DNA of 64,000 bases from Agrobacterium tumefaciens_K (GCF_031801495.1 NZ_JAOEGC010000002.1:2108001-2172000); one strand, 5' to 3'. Shown: positions 27,228-36,440, counted from the first letter of the stretch. Numbers and translations: made by a program. The notes: generated by a model not told the origin, from the sequence alone.

Positions 27228-27270
27228 AAAAAACACGAAACCCCGCACGGCACTTACCCTGCGAGGTTTC
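27228..27270 (-). terminator. Terminator downstream of doxX-like gene
   Basis: On the - strand GAAACCTCGC and GCGGGGTTTC form a stem with a 14-base loop, followed by GTGTTTTTT. It lies 30 bases after the DoxX stop. Confidence 0.75.
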
Positions 27271-27301
27271 AAGCCAATATGGAAAGGCCGAGGCGTGCAG
27301 A

Positions 27302-27688
27302 TCAGCGGCGTTCGTCAACCGAAAGCGCGCCAGCACCAGCGAAGACGAGGTAAAGGAAGATGAAGCAGAAGAGGATGGCGCCATCCCCGCCGTTCAGGGC
27401 CGGGAAGAAGCTTTTCGGGGCGTGCGCCATGAAATAGGCGACAGCCATCTGGCCCGACAGGATGAATGCGACGGGACGCGTGAAGAAACCAACCAGCACC
27501 AGAAGACCACCAACCAGTTCCAAAAGCGCGGCAGCCAGAAGCATCGGGGGAAGAGAGCCTTCCATCTGCGATGCGGGGAAGCCGAACAGCTTCTGTGTAC
27601 CGTGCTCGATGAAGAGCAGCGCGGTCATGATGCGCAGGGCTGCAAGCGCGTACGGCTGGTAACGGGACAGTTTGTCGAAAGTGGCCAT
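27302..27688 (-). CDS. DoxX-family membrane protein
   Basis: The 128-residue protein has four membrane segments and the DoxX signature ALRIMTALLFIEHGTQKLFGFP near the N-terminus, followed by LLELVGGLLVLVGFFTRPVAF. DoxX proteins are small inner-membrane proteins linked to redox stress or quinone functions, and their exact activity is unclear. It has its own terminator and lies alone. The 249 bases upstream hold a dyad GTAGATTTTCTAC (27811-27823) that may be an operator. Confidence 0.88.
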   Translation of the reverse strand: MATFDKLSRYQPYALAALRIMTALLFIEHGTQKLFGFPASQMEGSLPPMLLAAALLELVGGLLVLVGFFTRPVAFILSGQMAVAYFMAHAPKSFFPALNGGDGAILFCFIFLYLVFAGAGALSVDERR

Positions 27689-27937
27689 TGATGTGCTCCG
27701 GTTGGTTGCTGTCGCGCTCGGTACAGCGCCTCGCCTCGGTTATGGATACACGTATCGAACACCGAAAATCACGTTTTCGATATCATTGTATTCCCTTATA
27801 TAGGCAGATGGTAGATTTTCTACATGAGGTTGTTTTTAATGTGAAAAATCGACATGAAACGCATCTTCGGGCAACCGGAGGTCTGATCCGGAGCCGAGGC
27901 AGGAAAATCGGGCGCATGTCCGCCCTGAAGCCTTGTT

Positions 27938-28414
27938 TCAAACGAAATCGAGCGGCAATCCCTCGAAAGCCTTTATTTCTTTCAGCACGAACGTCGTCTG
28001 CATCTCCTTGATTCCCGGCAGGCGGCGCACCACGGACATGGCGAAGTCAGCGTAGGTGTCGAGATCCGGCGAAACGACCTGCAACAGGAAATCCGCGTCT
28101 CCGGCAATGCTGTAGCAGGCCACGACTTCCTTCAGATCAGCAACCTGCCGCGAGAACAGCTCTGCCTCTTCCTCGCTGTGGCTGTCGATCTTGACCCGGA
28201 TGAAGGCAAGAACCCCAAGCCCGACCTGCCGCCGGTCGATCCGCGCCGAGTAGCCCTGTATAACGCCCGTTTCCTCCAGTTGCCGCACCCGCCGCCAGCA
28301 GGGGGAAGCCGAAAGTCCCACCTCGTCGGCCAAAGCCTGATTGGTCAGCCGGCCCTCATCCTGCAAGGACGACAGGATTCGCACATCCACCGGCTCCAGT
28401 TTCAAATTCGGCAT
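27938..28414 (-). CDS. Lrp/AsnC-family regulator
   Basis: The 158-residue protein has an N-terminal helix-turn-helix (LSSLQDEGRLTNQALADEVG and SASPCWRRVRQLEE) and a C-terminal RAM ligand-binding domain with the conserved CYSIAGDADFLLQVV. Such proteins form octamers that sense amino acids. The gene is divergent from the DUF2000 gene, 128 bases away, and probably controls it and itself. Confidence 0.92.
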   Translation of the reverse strand: MPNLKLEPVDVRILSSLQDEGRLTNQALADEVGLSASPCWRRVRQLEETGVIQGYSARIDRRQVGLGVLAFIRVKIDSHSEEEAELFSRQVADLKEVVACYSIAGDADFLLQVVSPDLDTYADFAMSVVRRLPGIKEMQTTFVLKEIKAFEGLPLDFV

Positions 28415-28542
28415 AACTCACCTCATATCAATGCAATGGAGGCAGAACTTACCGAATTTCAGCGCAGGGGAACAGCAAAAGACAGGACCTTTCGACAGGA
28501 CGCGATTATCTTCCCCCGCACATCACAACGGAAAGACAGTCC

Positions 28543-28962
28543 ATGACAGACGAGCTACATATCGCCATCATCATCAACCCGGATATGCCCGCCGGATGGA
28601 TCGCCAACACCGTCGGCGCCATCGGCATCGGGCTTGGTGCCAGCACGCCGCAACTCGCCGCCGACCGGCTGACGGACAGTCACGGCCGCGCGATCGAGAT
28701 CAGCGCCAACCGACCTGTTCCTGTCCTTCAGGCAGATACGCCGGCGATACGACAACTTCTGCTCAAGGCTCTGGAAACGAAACCCGCGGCATCGGCCATC
28801 GTGCCCTTTCCGGCTTTCGCGCGCAAACTGCACGCCTATGCCGACTACCGGCAGACATTTCCCGAACGGGATCTGTCGGCGGAGGAGATCGACGGCCTCG
28901 GCCTCACCGGCCCGACGAAATGGGTCAGGTCATTGACCGGATCGCTGAAACTATTGCGGTAG
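28543..28962 (+). CDS. DUF2000-family protein
   Basis: The 139-residue protein matches DUF2000, a family of small soluble proteins of unknown function with a peptidyl-tRNA-hydrolase-II-like fold. Seen here are IAIIINPDMPAGWIANTVG at the start, IGLGASTPQL in the middle and VPFPAFARKLHAYADY near residue 90. The gene is divergent from an Lrp-type regulator, a pairing seen in Rhizobiales, which suggests it is induced by an amino acid or related compound. No catalytic residues are known. Confidence 0.8.
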   Translation: MTDELHIAIIINPDMPAGWIANTVGAIGIGLGASTPQLAADRLTDSHGRAIEISANRPVPVLQADTPAIRQLLLKALETKPAASAIVPFPAFARKLHAYADYRQTFPERDLSAEEIDGLGLTGPTKWVRSLTGSLKLLR

Positions 28963-28974
28963 AATCCCGCTGCG

Positions 28975-29592
28975 TCAGGCTTGCATCACCACGACGCGCG
29001 CGCCGACCGGAACACGCGAGTAAAGGTCGATGATGTCATGGTTCAGCATGCGGATGCAGCCGCTGGACATGGCGTGTCCGATGGATTGCGGCTGGTTGGT
29101 GCCGTGCAGGCGGAACATCGTATCGTTGCCACCGCGATAGAGATAAAGGGCACGTGCGCCGAGCGGATTGTTCGGCCCACCGGGCATGCCGCTCGCGAAT
29201 TTCAGGTTGCGCGGATCACGCCGCATCATGTTCGCCGTCGGCGTCCAGGATGGCCATTCCGCCTTGCGACCGACATAGGCATCGCCCTTCAGTGCCAGCC
29301 CCTGACGCCCGACGCCGACGCCGTAACGCATCGCACGGCCGCCGCCCATCACGTAATAGAGACGCCGGGCCGGTGTATCGACGACAACCGTGCCAGCCGG
29401 ATGCGATGTATCAAACGCCACCTCCTGACGGCGCAGTTCCGGCTTGACCTTGTCCAGATGCATGGCAGGAAGCGGGAATTTCTCCTCAGGCTTCGCTGCA
29501 TAATTCAGCCTCTGCTGCGAAACACCCGAGCTTGCGCAGCCCGCCAGCAGAAGCGGCAATCCAAACAGAACACCACGACGCGAAATAGACAT
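28975..29592 (-). CDS. L,D-transpeptidase (YkuD), putative lipoprotein
   Basis: The enzyme makes 3-3 crosslinks in peptidoglycan or attaches proteins to it. The 205-residue protein starts with SRRGVLFGLPLLLAGC, a lipoprotein signal with the lipobox cysteine at about residue 19. The YkuD catalytic block is FRLHGTNQPQSIG followed by SSGCIRMLN, with the catalytic cysteine, histidine and arginine in place. Rhizobiales use such enzymes in polar growth, and many carry several copies. It converges on the DUF2000 gene after 12 bases. Confidence 0.92.
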   Translation of the reverse strand: MSISRRGVLFGLPLLLAGCASSGVSQQRLNYAAKPEEKFPLPAMHLDKVKPELRRQEVAFDTSHPAGTVVVDTPARRLYYVMGGGRAMRYGVGVGRQGLALKGDAYVGRKAEWPSWTPTANMMRRDPRNLKFASGMPGGPNNPLGARALYLYRGGNDTMFRLHGTNQPQSIGHAMSSGCIRMLNHDIIDLYSRVPVGARVVVMQA

Positions 29593-29672
29593 GTAACCCC
29601 CGCGAAGAATCTCTCGATTAACGAGGGGTATAATTTTATGGTTAACAAAGTTCTAATCTTCGGCAGCAAACG

Positions 29673-30569
29673 TTAATTCGCCGCAACCGAAGAAACCGCC
29701 CTGCGGTTGGAGAGATAGACTCCCGCCACAGCGAGTATCGTTCCCGCCATCATGGCCGTCGTCAACGTCTCACCGAAAAGCAGTGCAGCTTCGATGGCAG
29801 CCAGCGGCGGAACGAGATAGATCAGCGAGGCGGCCCGCGAAACCTGCCCCCGGCGGATGAGGTAAAGCAGAAGCGCGACCGCGCCGATGGAAATCGCCCC
29901 GACCGACCATGCGAGCGTCGCCAACAGCCCGAAGCTCCAGTCGACATGTCCGTCTTCCAGCATCAGGGCGAACGGCACGCTCACAAGTAATGCTCCAGCA
30001 TATTGCAGCGTCGCCACGGCCATGATGTTCCCGCCGTGCACATATTTCTTCTGGTAGAGCGTGCCGTAGGTAACCGAAATCATGCCCAGCACATTCACCA
30101 CCACGGCATAAAGCGGAACCGGCACCCCGGACGCACCGACATCCATCACTTTCGGCAGAACGGCAATGGCAATGCCCGCAAAGCCGATCAGCAGGCCCAC
30201 CCGCTGGACATTCGACAATCGCTCGCCGATGACAAAGGGGGCGGCAACGGCCGTCATCAAAGGCTGCAACCCGGCAATGATGCCGCCAATAGCCGCAGGA
30301 ACACCTTGCCCTATCGCCCACCAGATCATGCCGAGATAGATGCCGTGCAGAAACACGCCGGAGAGTATGGCGCGACCGATCTCTTTCCATTCGCGAGGCC
30401 AGCTTACGCCGATGATCCGGCAGATCAGCCAGAGCAGTACGCCCGCCACCGCGTAACGAAGGCAGAGAAACGTCAGCGGCCCGGTATAGTAGACGGCATA
30501 TTTGGCCGTTACCCAGCCGGTGGACCACAGAAAGACGAAAATGGCCGGAGCCAGACGGTCAAGCGACAT
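29673..30569 (-). CDS. EamA/DMT-family transporter (second copy)
   Basis: The 298-residue protein has ten membrane helices in two EamA repeats (PAIFVFLWSTGWVTAKYAV at the first helix). It differs clearly from the EamA protein at 26.2-27.1 kb. The longer frame from 30632 adds a basic, non-membrane extension; starts at 30575 or 30569 (MSLDRLAP) fit better. Export of a small metabolite is likely; the substrate is unknown. Confidence 0.82.
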   Translation of the reverse strand: MSLDRLAPAIFVFLWSTGWVTAKYAVYYTGPLTFLCLRYAVAGVLLWLICRIIGVSWPREWKEIGRAILSGVFLHGIYLGMIWWAIGQGVPAAIGGIIAGLQPLMTAVAAPFVIGERLSNVQRVGLLIGFAGIAIAVLPKVMDVGASGVPVPLYAVVVNVLGMISVTYGTLYQKKYVHGGNIMAVATLQYAGALLVSVPFALMLEDGHVDWSFGLLATLAWSVGAISIGAVALLLYLIRRGQVSRAASLIYLVPPLAAIEAALLFGETLTTAMMAGTILAVAGVYLSNRRAVSSVAAN

Positions 30570-30921
30570 GAACATGCTCCGAACGAAGCGCCCGTGCAGC
30601 GCTCCGCACGCCCGTAACGCCACCGGCAGCAAAGGTCAAAAGCCTTTTCGTGATCGCATCTTTCAGTTTTTCTGAACCAACCCCCAGAAAGCATCAGCCG
30701 AAAGAAAACGCGTAAATTTTATGCAACCGCTCAAGTGCAGCACAGCTTTATCGACCTATCCTCTCCCGCTTCGCCACGCAACCATTTTCGAGATGCCGCA
30801 TTTATAGGCTAAACCTCAAAAACTGCTTCTTTTTTATAAGGATAGCGCGGTCAAAACACCGGCGAAAATCTTCAACCGGAGGCCCGCATAGTTCTTGCAT
30901 TGCTTCAGACGTTGTATTCAT
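30570..30921. other. Divergent promoter region, no gene seen
   Basis: These 352 bases separate the EamA gene and the divergent COG2308 operon. An A/T-rich stretch with CTTCTTTTTTATAAGG at 30824-30841 may contain promoter elements for the operon. No protein or RNA gene is apparent. Confidence 0.4.
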
Positions 30922-32355
30922 ATGGCAAAAAAGGGGACATCGAAGTTGGCATTTGACGAAATGATGAATGCGGACAACACTCCGCGAAGCCCATACGAAA
31001 ACTACAACGAATGGTATAGCCGTCAGGACAGCGCGCATCTGATCCAGAAGTCCAAGGACGCGGAAAACATCTTTCGGAAAACCGGCATTACTTTCGCCGT
31101 TTACGGTCACGCTGACAGTTCGGAAAAACTTATACCGTTCGACATCATTCCGCGCATTATCTCCGGGCGCGAATGGCGCAAGCTCGCACAGGGCATAGAA
31201 CAGCGTGTGCTGGCCCTTAATGCCTTCCTCGACGACATCTATCACAAGCAGGAAATCATTCGCGCCGGGCGCATTCCGCGTGAACTCATCGAGAGAAACG
31301 AGGCTTTCCTGCCGGAAATGATCGGCTTCACGCCGCCGGGCGGCGTCTACACCCACATCGTCGGCACGGATATCGTGCGCACCGGGGAAGACCAGTTCTA
31401 CGTTCTCGAAGACAATGCCCGCACGCCGTCCGGCGTCAGCTATATGCTGGAAAACCGTGAAACGATGATGCAGATGTTCCCGGAACTCTTCCACGAGAAC
31501 CGTGTGCAGCGCGTCGAGGATTATCCGTTCCTGCTGAGGCAGTCGCTCGCCTCGCTGGCGCCTCCCGGCTGCGAAGGCAAGCCGCGTGTCGCGGTTCTCA
31601 CCCCTGGCATCTACAATTCCGCCTATTACGAACATTCCTTCCTCGCGGACATGATGGGCGTGGAACTGGTGGAAGGCTCCGACCTGCGCGTCATGGACGG
31701 CAAGGTCAAGATGCGCACCACCCGCGGCTATGAAGCGATCGACGTGCTGTATCGCCGCGTCGATGACGACTTCCTCGATCCGCTGACATTCCGTCCGGAT
31801 TCCGCGCTCGGCGTACCGGGCATCATGGATGTCTACCGTGCCGGCAACATCACCATTGCCAATGCGCCCGGCACCGGCATTTCCGACGACAAGGCGATCT
31901 ATTCCTACATGCCGGAAATCGTCGAGTTTTATACCGGTCGCAAGCCGCTTCTGGAAAACGTGCCGACATGGCGCTGTTCCGAGCCGGACAGCCTGAAATA
32001 CGTTCTCGACAATCTGGCCGATCTCGTGGTCAAGGAAGTGCATGGCTCCGGCGGTTACGGCATGCTGGTCGGCCCGACGGCATCCAAACGGGAGCGCGCG
32101 CTTTTCGCCGACAAGCTGAAGGCACGCCCTGCAAATTACATCGCACAGCCCACGCTATCTCTTTCGACCGTGCCGATCATGGTGAAAAACGGCATCGCGC
32201 CGCGCCATGTCGATCTTCGCCCCTACGTCCTCGTGTCGGACAAGGTGAAGATCATTCCCGGTGGACTGACCCGCGTCGCCCTCAAGAAGGGTTCGCTCGT
32301 GGTCAATTCCAGCCAGGGCGGCGGCACCAAGGATACGTGGGTACTGGAGGACTAA
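30922..32355 (+). CDS. Circularly permuted ATP-grasp protein (COG2308)
   Basis: The 477-residue protein belongs to the DUF404/DUF407 group of circularly permuted ATP-grasp ligases, thought to form amide bonds on a peptide. Conserved blocks seen are GREWRKLAQGIEQRVLALN, YVLEDNARTPSGVSYM, VLTPGIYNSAYYEHSF, YRRVDDDFLDPL and the late KEVHGSGGYGMLVGP and LRPYVLVSDK. The start at 30922 (MAKKGTSK) is preferred over 30895. It heads a tight four-gene operon with an alpha-E protein, a transglutaminase-like protein and a methyltransferase; the first three are widely conserved together. Confidence 0.93.
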   Translation: MAKKGTSKLAFDEMMNADNTPRSPYENYNEWYSRQDSAHLIQKSKDAENIFRKTGITFAVYGHADSSEKLIPFDIIPRIISGREWRKLAQGIEQRVLALNAFLDDIYHKQEIIRAGRIPRELIERNEAFLPEMIGFTPPGGVYTHIVGTDIVRTGEDQFYVLEDNARTPSGVSYMLENRETMMQMFPELFHENRVQRVEDYPFLLRQSLASLAPPGCEGKPRVAVLTPGIYNSAYYEHSFLADMMGVELVEGSDLRVMDGKVKMRTTRGYEAIDVLYRRVDDDFLDPLTFRPDSALGVPGIMDVYRAGNITIANAPGTGISDDKAIYSYMPEIVEFYTGRKPLLENVPTWRCSEPDSLKYVLDNLADLVVKEVHGSGGYGMLVGPTASKRERALFADKLKARPANYIAQPTLSLSTVPIMVKNGIAPRHVDLRPYVLVSDKVKIIPGGLTRVALKKGSLVVNSSQGGGTKDTWVLED

Positions 32356-32358
32356 GCC

Positions 32359-33300
32359 ATGCTGGGTAGAACGGCAAACGGGCTCTACTGGATGTTCCGG
32401 TACATCGAGCGTGCGGAAAACATCGCCAGGCTGATCGACGCGGGCCTGCGTGTTTCGCTGACACGCAGCGGCACCGGTGATGAAGACTGGGACGGCGTAT
32501 TGCAGAGTGCAGGCGTGCGAGAGGCATTTCTCGAAACCAACGACAAGGTGACGTCAGCGGACGCGATCGATTACCTGCTGCGGGAACGTTCGAACCCGTC
32601 CAGCGTCATGTCGTGCATCGAGTCTGGCCGCAACAATGCCCGCATGGTGCGCACGGCGCTGACGCGCGAGACATGGGAAGCGACCAACGAATTCTGGATC
32701 GAGCTGAAGACCCTCCTCGGACGCCGGGTGAAGGCTGCCGAACTGCCGCAGATCATCGATGTCATCAAGCATCGTGCCGGTCTGGTACGCGGCGCGTTCC
32801 ACGGTTCGATGCTGCGCAACGATCTCTACAATTTCTCGCGCATCGGCACCTTCATCGAACGTGCCGACAACACCGCCCGCATTCTCGACGTGAAGTATTA
32901 CGTGCTGCTGCCGGGCATGTCGCATGTCGGCTCGTCGCTCGACAACGTGCAGTGGGAATCGATCCTGCGCTCCGCCTCCGCCCACCGCTCCTACGGCTGG
33001 GTGTACGACGCGGAATACAAGCCCGCCAACATTGCCGACTTCCTGATCCTCAACGCCCGCATGCCGCGCTCGCTCGCCTATTGCTACGACAAGATCACCA
33101 GCAACCTCAATTACATCGCCGAGGATTACGGCGAGCGGCATCAGGCGCATGAAACGGCCGAGAGCATCCGCGACAGCTTGCACAAGACCACGATCAATCG
33201 CGTCATGGATGAGGGCCTGCACGAATTTCTGGAGAGATTCGTCATCCGCAACGGGCAACTGGGACAGGAAATCACGGAAGGCTACCGCTTCTATCAGTAA
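32359..33300 (+). CDS. Alpha-E domain protein (COG2307, DUF403)
   Basis: The 313-residue protein is largely helical and matches the alpha-E family: LGRTANGLYWMFRYIERAENIARL at the N-terminus (quoted in part), NDLYNFSRIGTFIERADNTAR in the middle and FLILNARMPRSLAYCYD later. Biochemical function is not established; it is assumed to be a partner of the COG2308 ligase. The start is 3 bases after that gene's stop. Confidence 0.93.
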   Translation: MLGRTANGLYWMFRYIERAENIARLIDAGLRVSLTRSGTGDEDWDGVLQSAGVREAFLETNDKVTSADAIDYLLRERSNPSSVMSCIESGRNNARMVRTALTRETWEATNEFWIELKTLLGRRVKAAELPQIIDVIKHRAGLVRGAFHGSMLRNDLYNFSRIGTFIERADNTARILDVKYYVLLPGMSHVGSSLDNVQWESILRSASAHRSYGWVYDAEYKPANIADFLILNARMPRSLAYCYDKITSNLNYIAEDYGERHQAHETAESIRDSLHKTTINRVMDEGLHEFLERFVIRNGQLGQEITEGYRFYQ

Positions 33301-33320
33301 GCGCGTGGACGGGGACAGAT

Positions 33321-34136
33321 ATGCGCCTGAAAATCACTCATACGACCGAATATGTCTATGACGAGCCGATGCCTTATGCGTTGCAAAGGCTGCGCCTGAC
33401 GCCACAGACCGGACCTTGCCAGACGGTTGAGGACTGGTCTGTCGCAGTCGATGGCGCAACCGTCGAAGTGACCTATGACGACCATTTCGGCAACCGGGTC
33501 GCGCTGGTGGAAACGGAAGGTCCGCAGCAGCATGTGAAGGTTGTTGCCAGCGGCATCGTCGAAACCGAGGACAAGGCTGGCGTCTACGGCTACCACATCG
33601 GCAATGCGCCTTTATGGCTATTCATGCGAGAAACACCGCGCACCAAACCGGGCAAGCAGATCCGCGAACTGGTCAAGATCAGCACCGGCGAGAGCGATCT
33701 GGCACGCCTTCACGATCTGATGGAAAAGATCCACCAGAAGGTGGACTATGTGCCGGGCGCGACGGACATCGAAACCACCGCCGAACAGGCGCTCGAGGTG
33801 GGCAAAGGTGTTTGCCAGGACCACTCGCACATCCTCATTTCCGCTGCACGGCTGATGGGCCTGCCAGCGCGTTACGTCTCCGGTTATCTGATGATGGAAG
33901 AGGTGGCGGAACAGGCCGCGACACATGCGTGGGCGGAGGTGCACCTGGAGGGGCTTGGCTGGGTCGGCTTCGACGCAGCCAACAACATGTGCCCCGATGA
34001 CCGCTACGTGCGCATCGCGTCGGGCCTGTGCTACCGCGACTGCGCGCCCGTCTCCGGCATGCGCATCGGTCAGGCGGGAGAAACCCTTAGCGTCTCCGTA
34101 ACGGTTCAGCAGTCGCAGAGCCAGTCGCAAAGCTGA
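33321..34136 (+). CDS. Transglutaminase-like cysteine protease family protein
   Basis: The 271-residue protein has the bacterial transglutaminase-like N-terminal beta domain (MRLKITHTTEYVYDEPM) and the catalytic core. GVCQDHSHILISAARLMGLPARYVSGYL supplies the cysteine, THAWAEVHLEGLGWVGFDA the histidine, and AANNMCPDDRYVRIA the aspartate (quoted in part). It may cut or make isopeptide bonds on the product of the COG2308 ligase. No signal peptide is present, so it acts in the cytoplasm. Confidence 0.92.
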   Translation: MRLKITHTTEYVYDEPMPYALQRLRLTPQTGPCQTVEDWSVAVDGATVEVTYDDHFGNRVALVETEGPQQHVKVVASGIVETEDKAGVYGYHIGNAPLWLFMRETPRTKPGKQIRELVKISTGESDLARLHDLMEKIHQKVDYVPGATDIETTAEQALEVGKGVCQDHSHILISAARLMGLPARYVSGYLMMEEVAEQAATHAWAEVHLEGLGWVGFDAANNMCPDDRYVRIASGLCYRDCAPVSGMRIGQAGETLSVSVTVQQSQSQSQS

Positions 34137-34149
34137 CGGTGGCAGAGCG

Positions 34150-34746
34150 ATGACCGGCAAGGACGATGCGACAATCGGTTTTTACCGCCAGAACGCCGAT
34201 GCCTACACGTCGACCATGCTGGACGCGAACCATCGCGATCTAGAGCCGTTTCTGCAAAGGCTGGCGCCAGGTGCGACAATCCTCGAACTGGGTTGCGGCA
34301 GCGGAAAAGACAGTGCCTTCATGCTGGCCAGAGGCTTCGACGTGCATCCGACCGACGGCACGCCGGAAATAACCGAGGCAGCGCAGGCCCGGCTGGGTGT
34401 TCCCGTCAGGCAATTGCTGTTTGATGACCGCGACGAACACGAACGATATGACGGCATCTGGGCGAACGCCTGCCTGCTGCACGTCCCCCGCCCATCGCTT
34501 TCCGGCATTGTCGGCCGCGTTCACCGTGCCCTGAAACCGGCCGGCGTTTTCCATGCAAGTTTCAAGGCCGGCAATGCGGAAGGGCGCGACCGGCTGGGCC
34601 GCTATTTCAATTACCCGTCCAGCGAATGGCTGACGGATGTTTACGCGTCATATTCGTGGACCGGTCTGGTCATCAATACACGACAAGGCAGCGGTTACGA
34701 CAATGAACCGACCGAATGGCTCCACATCACGGCCATCAAGGCATAG
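34150..34746 (+). CDS. Class I SAM-dependent methyltransferase
   Basis: The 198-residue protein has the SAM-binding motif ILELGCGSGKDSAFML near residue 42, the acidic DVHPTDGTPE strand and VFHASFKAGNAEGRD. It starts 13 bases after the transglutaminase gene and is probably in the same operon. The substrate is unknown; methylation of the operon's peptide product or of a small molecule are both possible. This gene is not part of the commonly described three-gene set. Confidence 0.85.
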   Translation: MTGKDDATIGFYRQNADAYTSTMLDANHRDLEPFLQRLAPGATILELGCGSGKDSAFMLARGFDVHPTDGTPEITEAAQARLGVPVRQLLFDDRDEHERYDGIWANACLLHVPRPSLSGIVGRVHRALKPAGVFHASFKAGNAEGRDRLGRYFNYPSSEWLTDVYASYSWTGLVINTRQGSGYDNEPTEWLHITAIKA

Positions 34747-34944
34747 TCAGCCCACTCTCAGGGCAACACGCCACCTGGCTTGTGTGCATGCACTTCCGCT
34801 CCTCCCGGTATCACCGGCACATGGCCGGAACAGATCCTCTCGCGCACGTTGGAGGACGCTCGCACCTACAGCAACCAGAACTTCAAGGCCTCGGCCGACA
34901 AAATCATGGACGCCGTGACACAACCCGGTGAAACTGTTGCATGA
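34747..34944 (+). pseudogene. Coding-like remnant after methyltransferase stop
   Basis: In frame with the methyltransferase stop, the sequence reads SAPPGITGTWPEQILSRTL and continues for about 66 codons to a TGA at 34942, with amino-acid use like a real protein. There is no ATG or convincing ribosome-binding site; the first candidate start is TTG at 34780. It may be the C-terminal end of a lost gene. I do not recognise the family. Confidence 0.3.
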
Positions 34945-34961
34945 GAACAGGGAGAGCGACA

Positions 34962-35381
34962 ATGAAGCCACCCGGCGGCATCATGGAAACGGCAATCTAT
35001 GTGGACGACCTCGATGCGGCAGAGGCGTTTTATCGTGAGGTCTTCGGACTGGAGATCGTCACAAAACTGCCGGGACAGTTCGTGTTTTTCCGCTGCGGAC
35101 AGCAGATGCTGCTGATCTTCGATCCGGAAAAGTCACGCCAACCCAATGGCGAGAACCCAATTCCCCGCCATGGGGCGGCGGGTCAGGGGCATTTCTGCTT
35201 TTACGCGGAGAACAGGGCGGAGGTAGATGCATGGCGCGAGCGTTTCGTGTTACTCGACATTCCCGTGGAACACTATCACCGCTGGCCAAATGACAGCTGG
35301 TCCGTCTACATCCGCGACCCGGCCGGAAATTCGGTGGAAGTCGGCGAAGGCAGGCTCTGGGGCTTCGATCAGCACCCCTGA
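34962..35381 (+). CDS. VOC-superfamily (glyoxalase/bleomycin-resistance) protein
   Basis: The 139-residue protein has one vicinal oxygen chelate domain with ETAIYVDDLDAAEAFYREVFG at the N-terminus (quoted in part), GHFCFYA in the middle and SVYIRDPAGNSVEVGEG at the end. Histidine and glutamate in these positions normally bind a metal. Function could be a dioxygenase, isomerase or drug-binding protein. Start at 34962 is favoured because GGGAGAG lies before it; ATG at 34941 would add seven residues. Confidence 0.85.
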   Translation: MKPPGGIMETAIYVDDLDAAEAFYREVFGLEIVTKLPGQFVFFRCGQQMLLIFDPEKSRQPNGENPIPRHGAAGQGHFCFYAENRAEVDAWRERFVLLDIPVEHYHRWPNDSWSVYIRDPAGNSVEVGEGRLWGFDQHP

Positions 35382-35388
35382 TACAAAA

Positions 35389-35420
35389 AGCCCCGTCCTG
35401 TTACAGACGGGGCTCATTTT
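35389..35420. terminator. Bidirectional terminator (VOC gene / gguC)
   Basis: AGCCCCGTC and GACGGGGCT form a perfect 9-base stem around an 8-base loop, followed by CATTTTATT on the + strand and preceded by AAAA. It separates the VOC gene from the convergent ggu operon. Confidence 0.85.
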
Positions 35421-35435
35421 ATTGAAGTCGCACGA

Positions 35436-36437
35436 TCAGATCTGGCGAACCGTGATTTCTTCCTCCGCGTCGACAGCCAGCGGATTCTTCAGCGGCAGAC
35501 CAAAACCGGCTGCTTCGATCTCGAAGACGTCGCCCGCTTCCGTCGTAATGCCATCGGCGAAGGAAAGCGTTGCCGTGCCGAACATGTGCACATGCACGTC
35601 GCCCGGCTCGCGGAACAGACCATATTTGAAATGGTGGTATTCGAGGTTTGCGAAGGTGTGGGACATGTTGTCCTCACCCGAAACGAACGGCTTTTCGAAG
35701 ATCACCTTGTCACCGCGACGGATACGCGACGTGCCGCGAATATCGGACGGCGGCGCGCCGACGCGGATTTCCGGGCCGAAGCTTGCCGGACGCAGCTTGG
35801 AATGCGCGAGGTAAAGATAGTTGATCCGCTCGGTGACGTGGTCGGAAAACTCGTTCGAAACGGCAAAGCCGATGCGGACAGCCTCACCCTTGTCGGAAAT
35901 GACGTAGATGCCGGCCATTTCCGGCTCTTCGCCGCCATCCAGCGCGAAGGACGGAGAGGTCAGCGCAGCACCGGGAGCAGCAGCAACGTGGCCGTTGCCC
36001 TTGTAGAACCATTCCGGCTGGACGCCCTTTTCGCCAGCCTTCGGCTTGCCGTTTTCCAGACCCATGCGGAACATCTTCATGGAGTCCGTCAGCGTCTCTT
36101 CAGCGGCTTCCGTGGTCTTCTTGTGCATGCTGTCACGCGTCGCGGCGGAACCCAGATGCGTCAGGCCAGTGCCGGTCAGATGCAGATGCGCCGGATCCGG
36201 ATGCGTGATCGGGGGAAGGAAACGGCCTTCGGCATAAACCTTCTCAAGATCGACTGTCTCGCCTAGGCCATGCGCGGAAATCACATCCGCGAGGCTCTTG
36301 CCACCGTTGGCGGCTTCCATGGCGAGTGCATAAACGGATTCTGCATTGTTGACGGCACGCGCTTCGCCGCCTTCTTCGCGAACGGCCACAACGATCTTGC
36401 CGCTGGCGTCCTTGATCTGTGAAATTAGCACGGTCAT
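35436..36437 (-). CDS. gguC: GguC, AraD1/fumarylacetoacetate-hydrolase-like
   Basis: The 333-residue protein belongs to the AraD1 branch of the fumarylacetoacetate hydrolase family, in which related proteins dehydrate 2-keto-3-deoxy sugar acids such as L-arabonate derivatives. Conserved stretches are LPPITHPDPAHLHLTGTGLTHLGSA (quoted in part), NGHVAAAPGAAL, DGGEEPEMAGIYVI and MSHTFANLEYHHFKYGLF. In Agrobacterium the gene follows gguA and gguB. Function in C58 is not firmly established; a role in metabolism of the imported sugar acids fits best. Confidence 0.93.
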   Translation of the reverse strand: MTVLISQIKDASGKIVVAVREEGGEARAVNNAESVYALAMEAANGGKSLADVISAHGLGETVDLEKVYAEGRFLPPITHPDPAHLHLTGTGLTHLGSAATRDSMHKKTTEAAEETLTDSMKMFRMGLENGKPKAGEKGVQPEWFYKGNGHVAAAPGAALTSPSFALDGGEEPEMAGIYVISDKGEAVRIGFAVSNEFSDHVTERINYLYLAHSKLRPASFGPEIRVGAPPSDIRGTSRIRRGDKVIFEKPFVSGEDNMSHTFANLEYHHFKYGLFREPGDVHVHMFGTATLSFADGITTEAGDVFEIEAAGFGLPLKNPLAVDAEEEITVRQI

Positions 36438-36440
36438 TCC

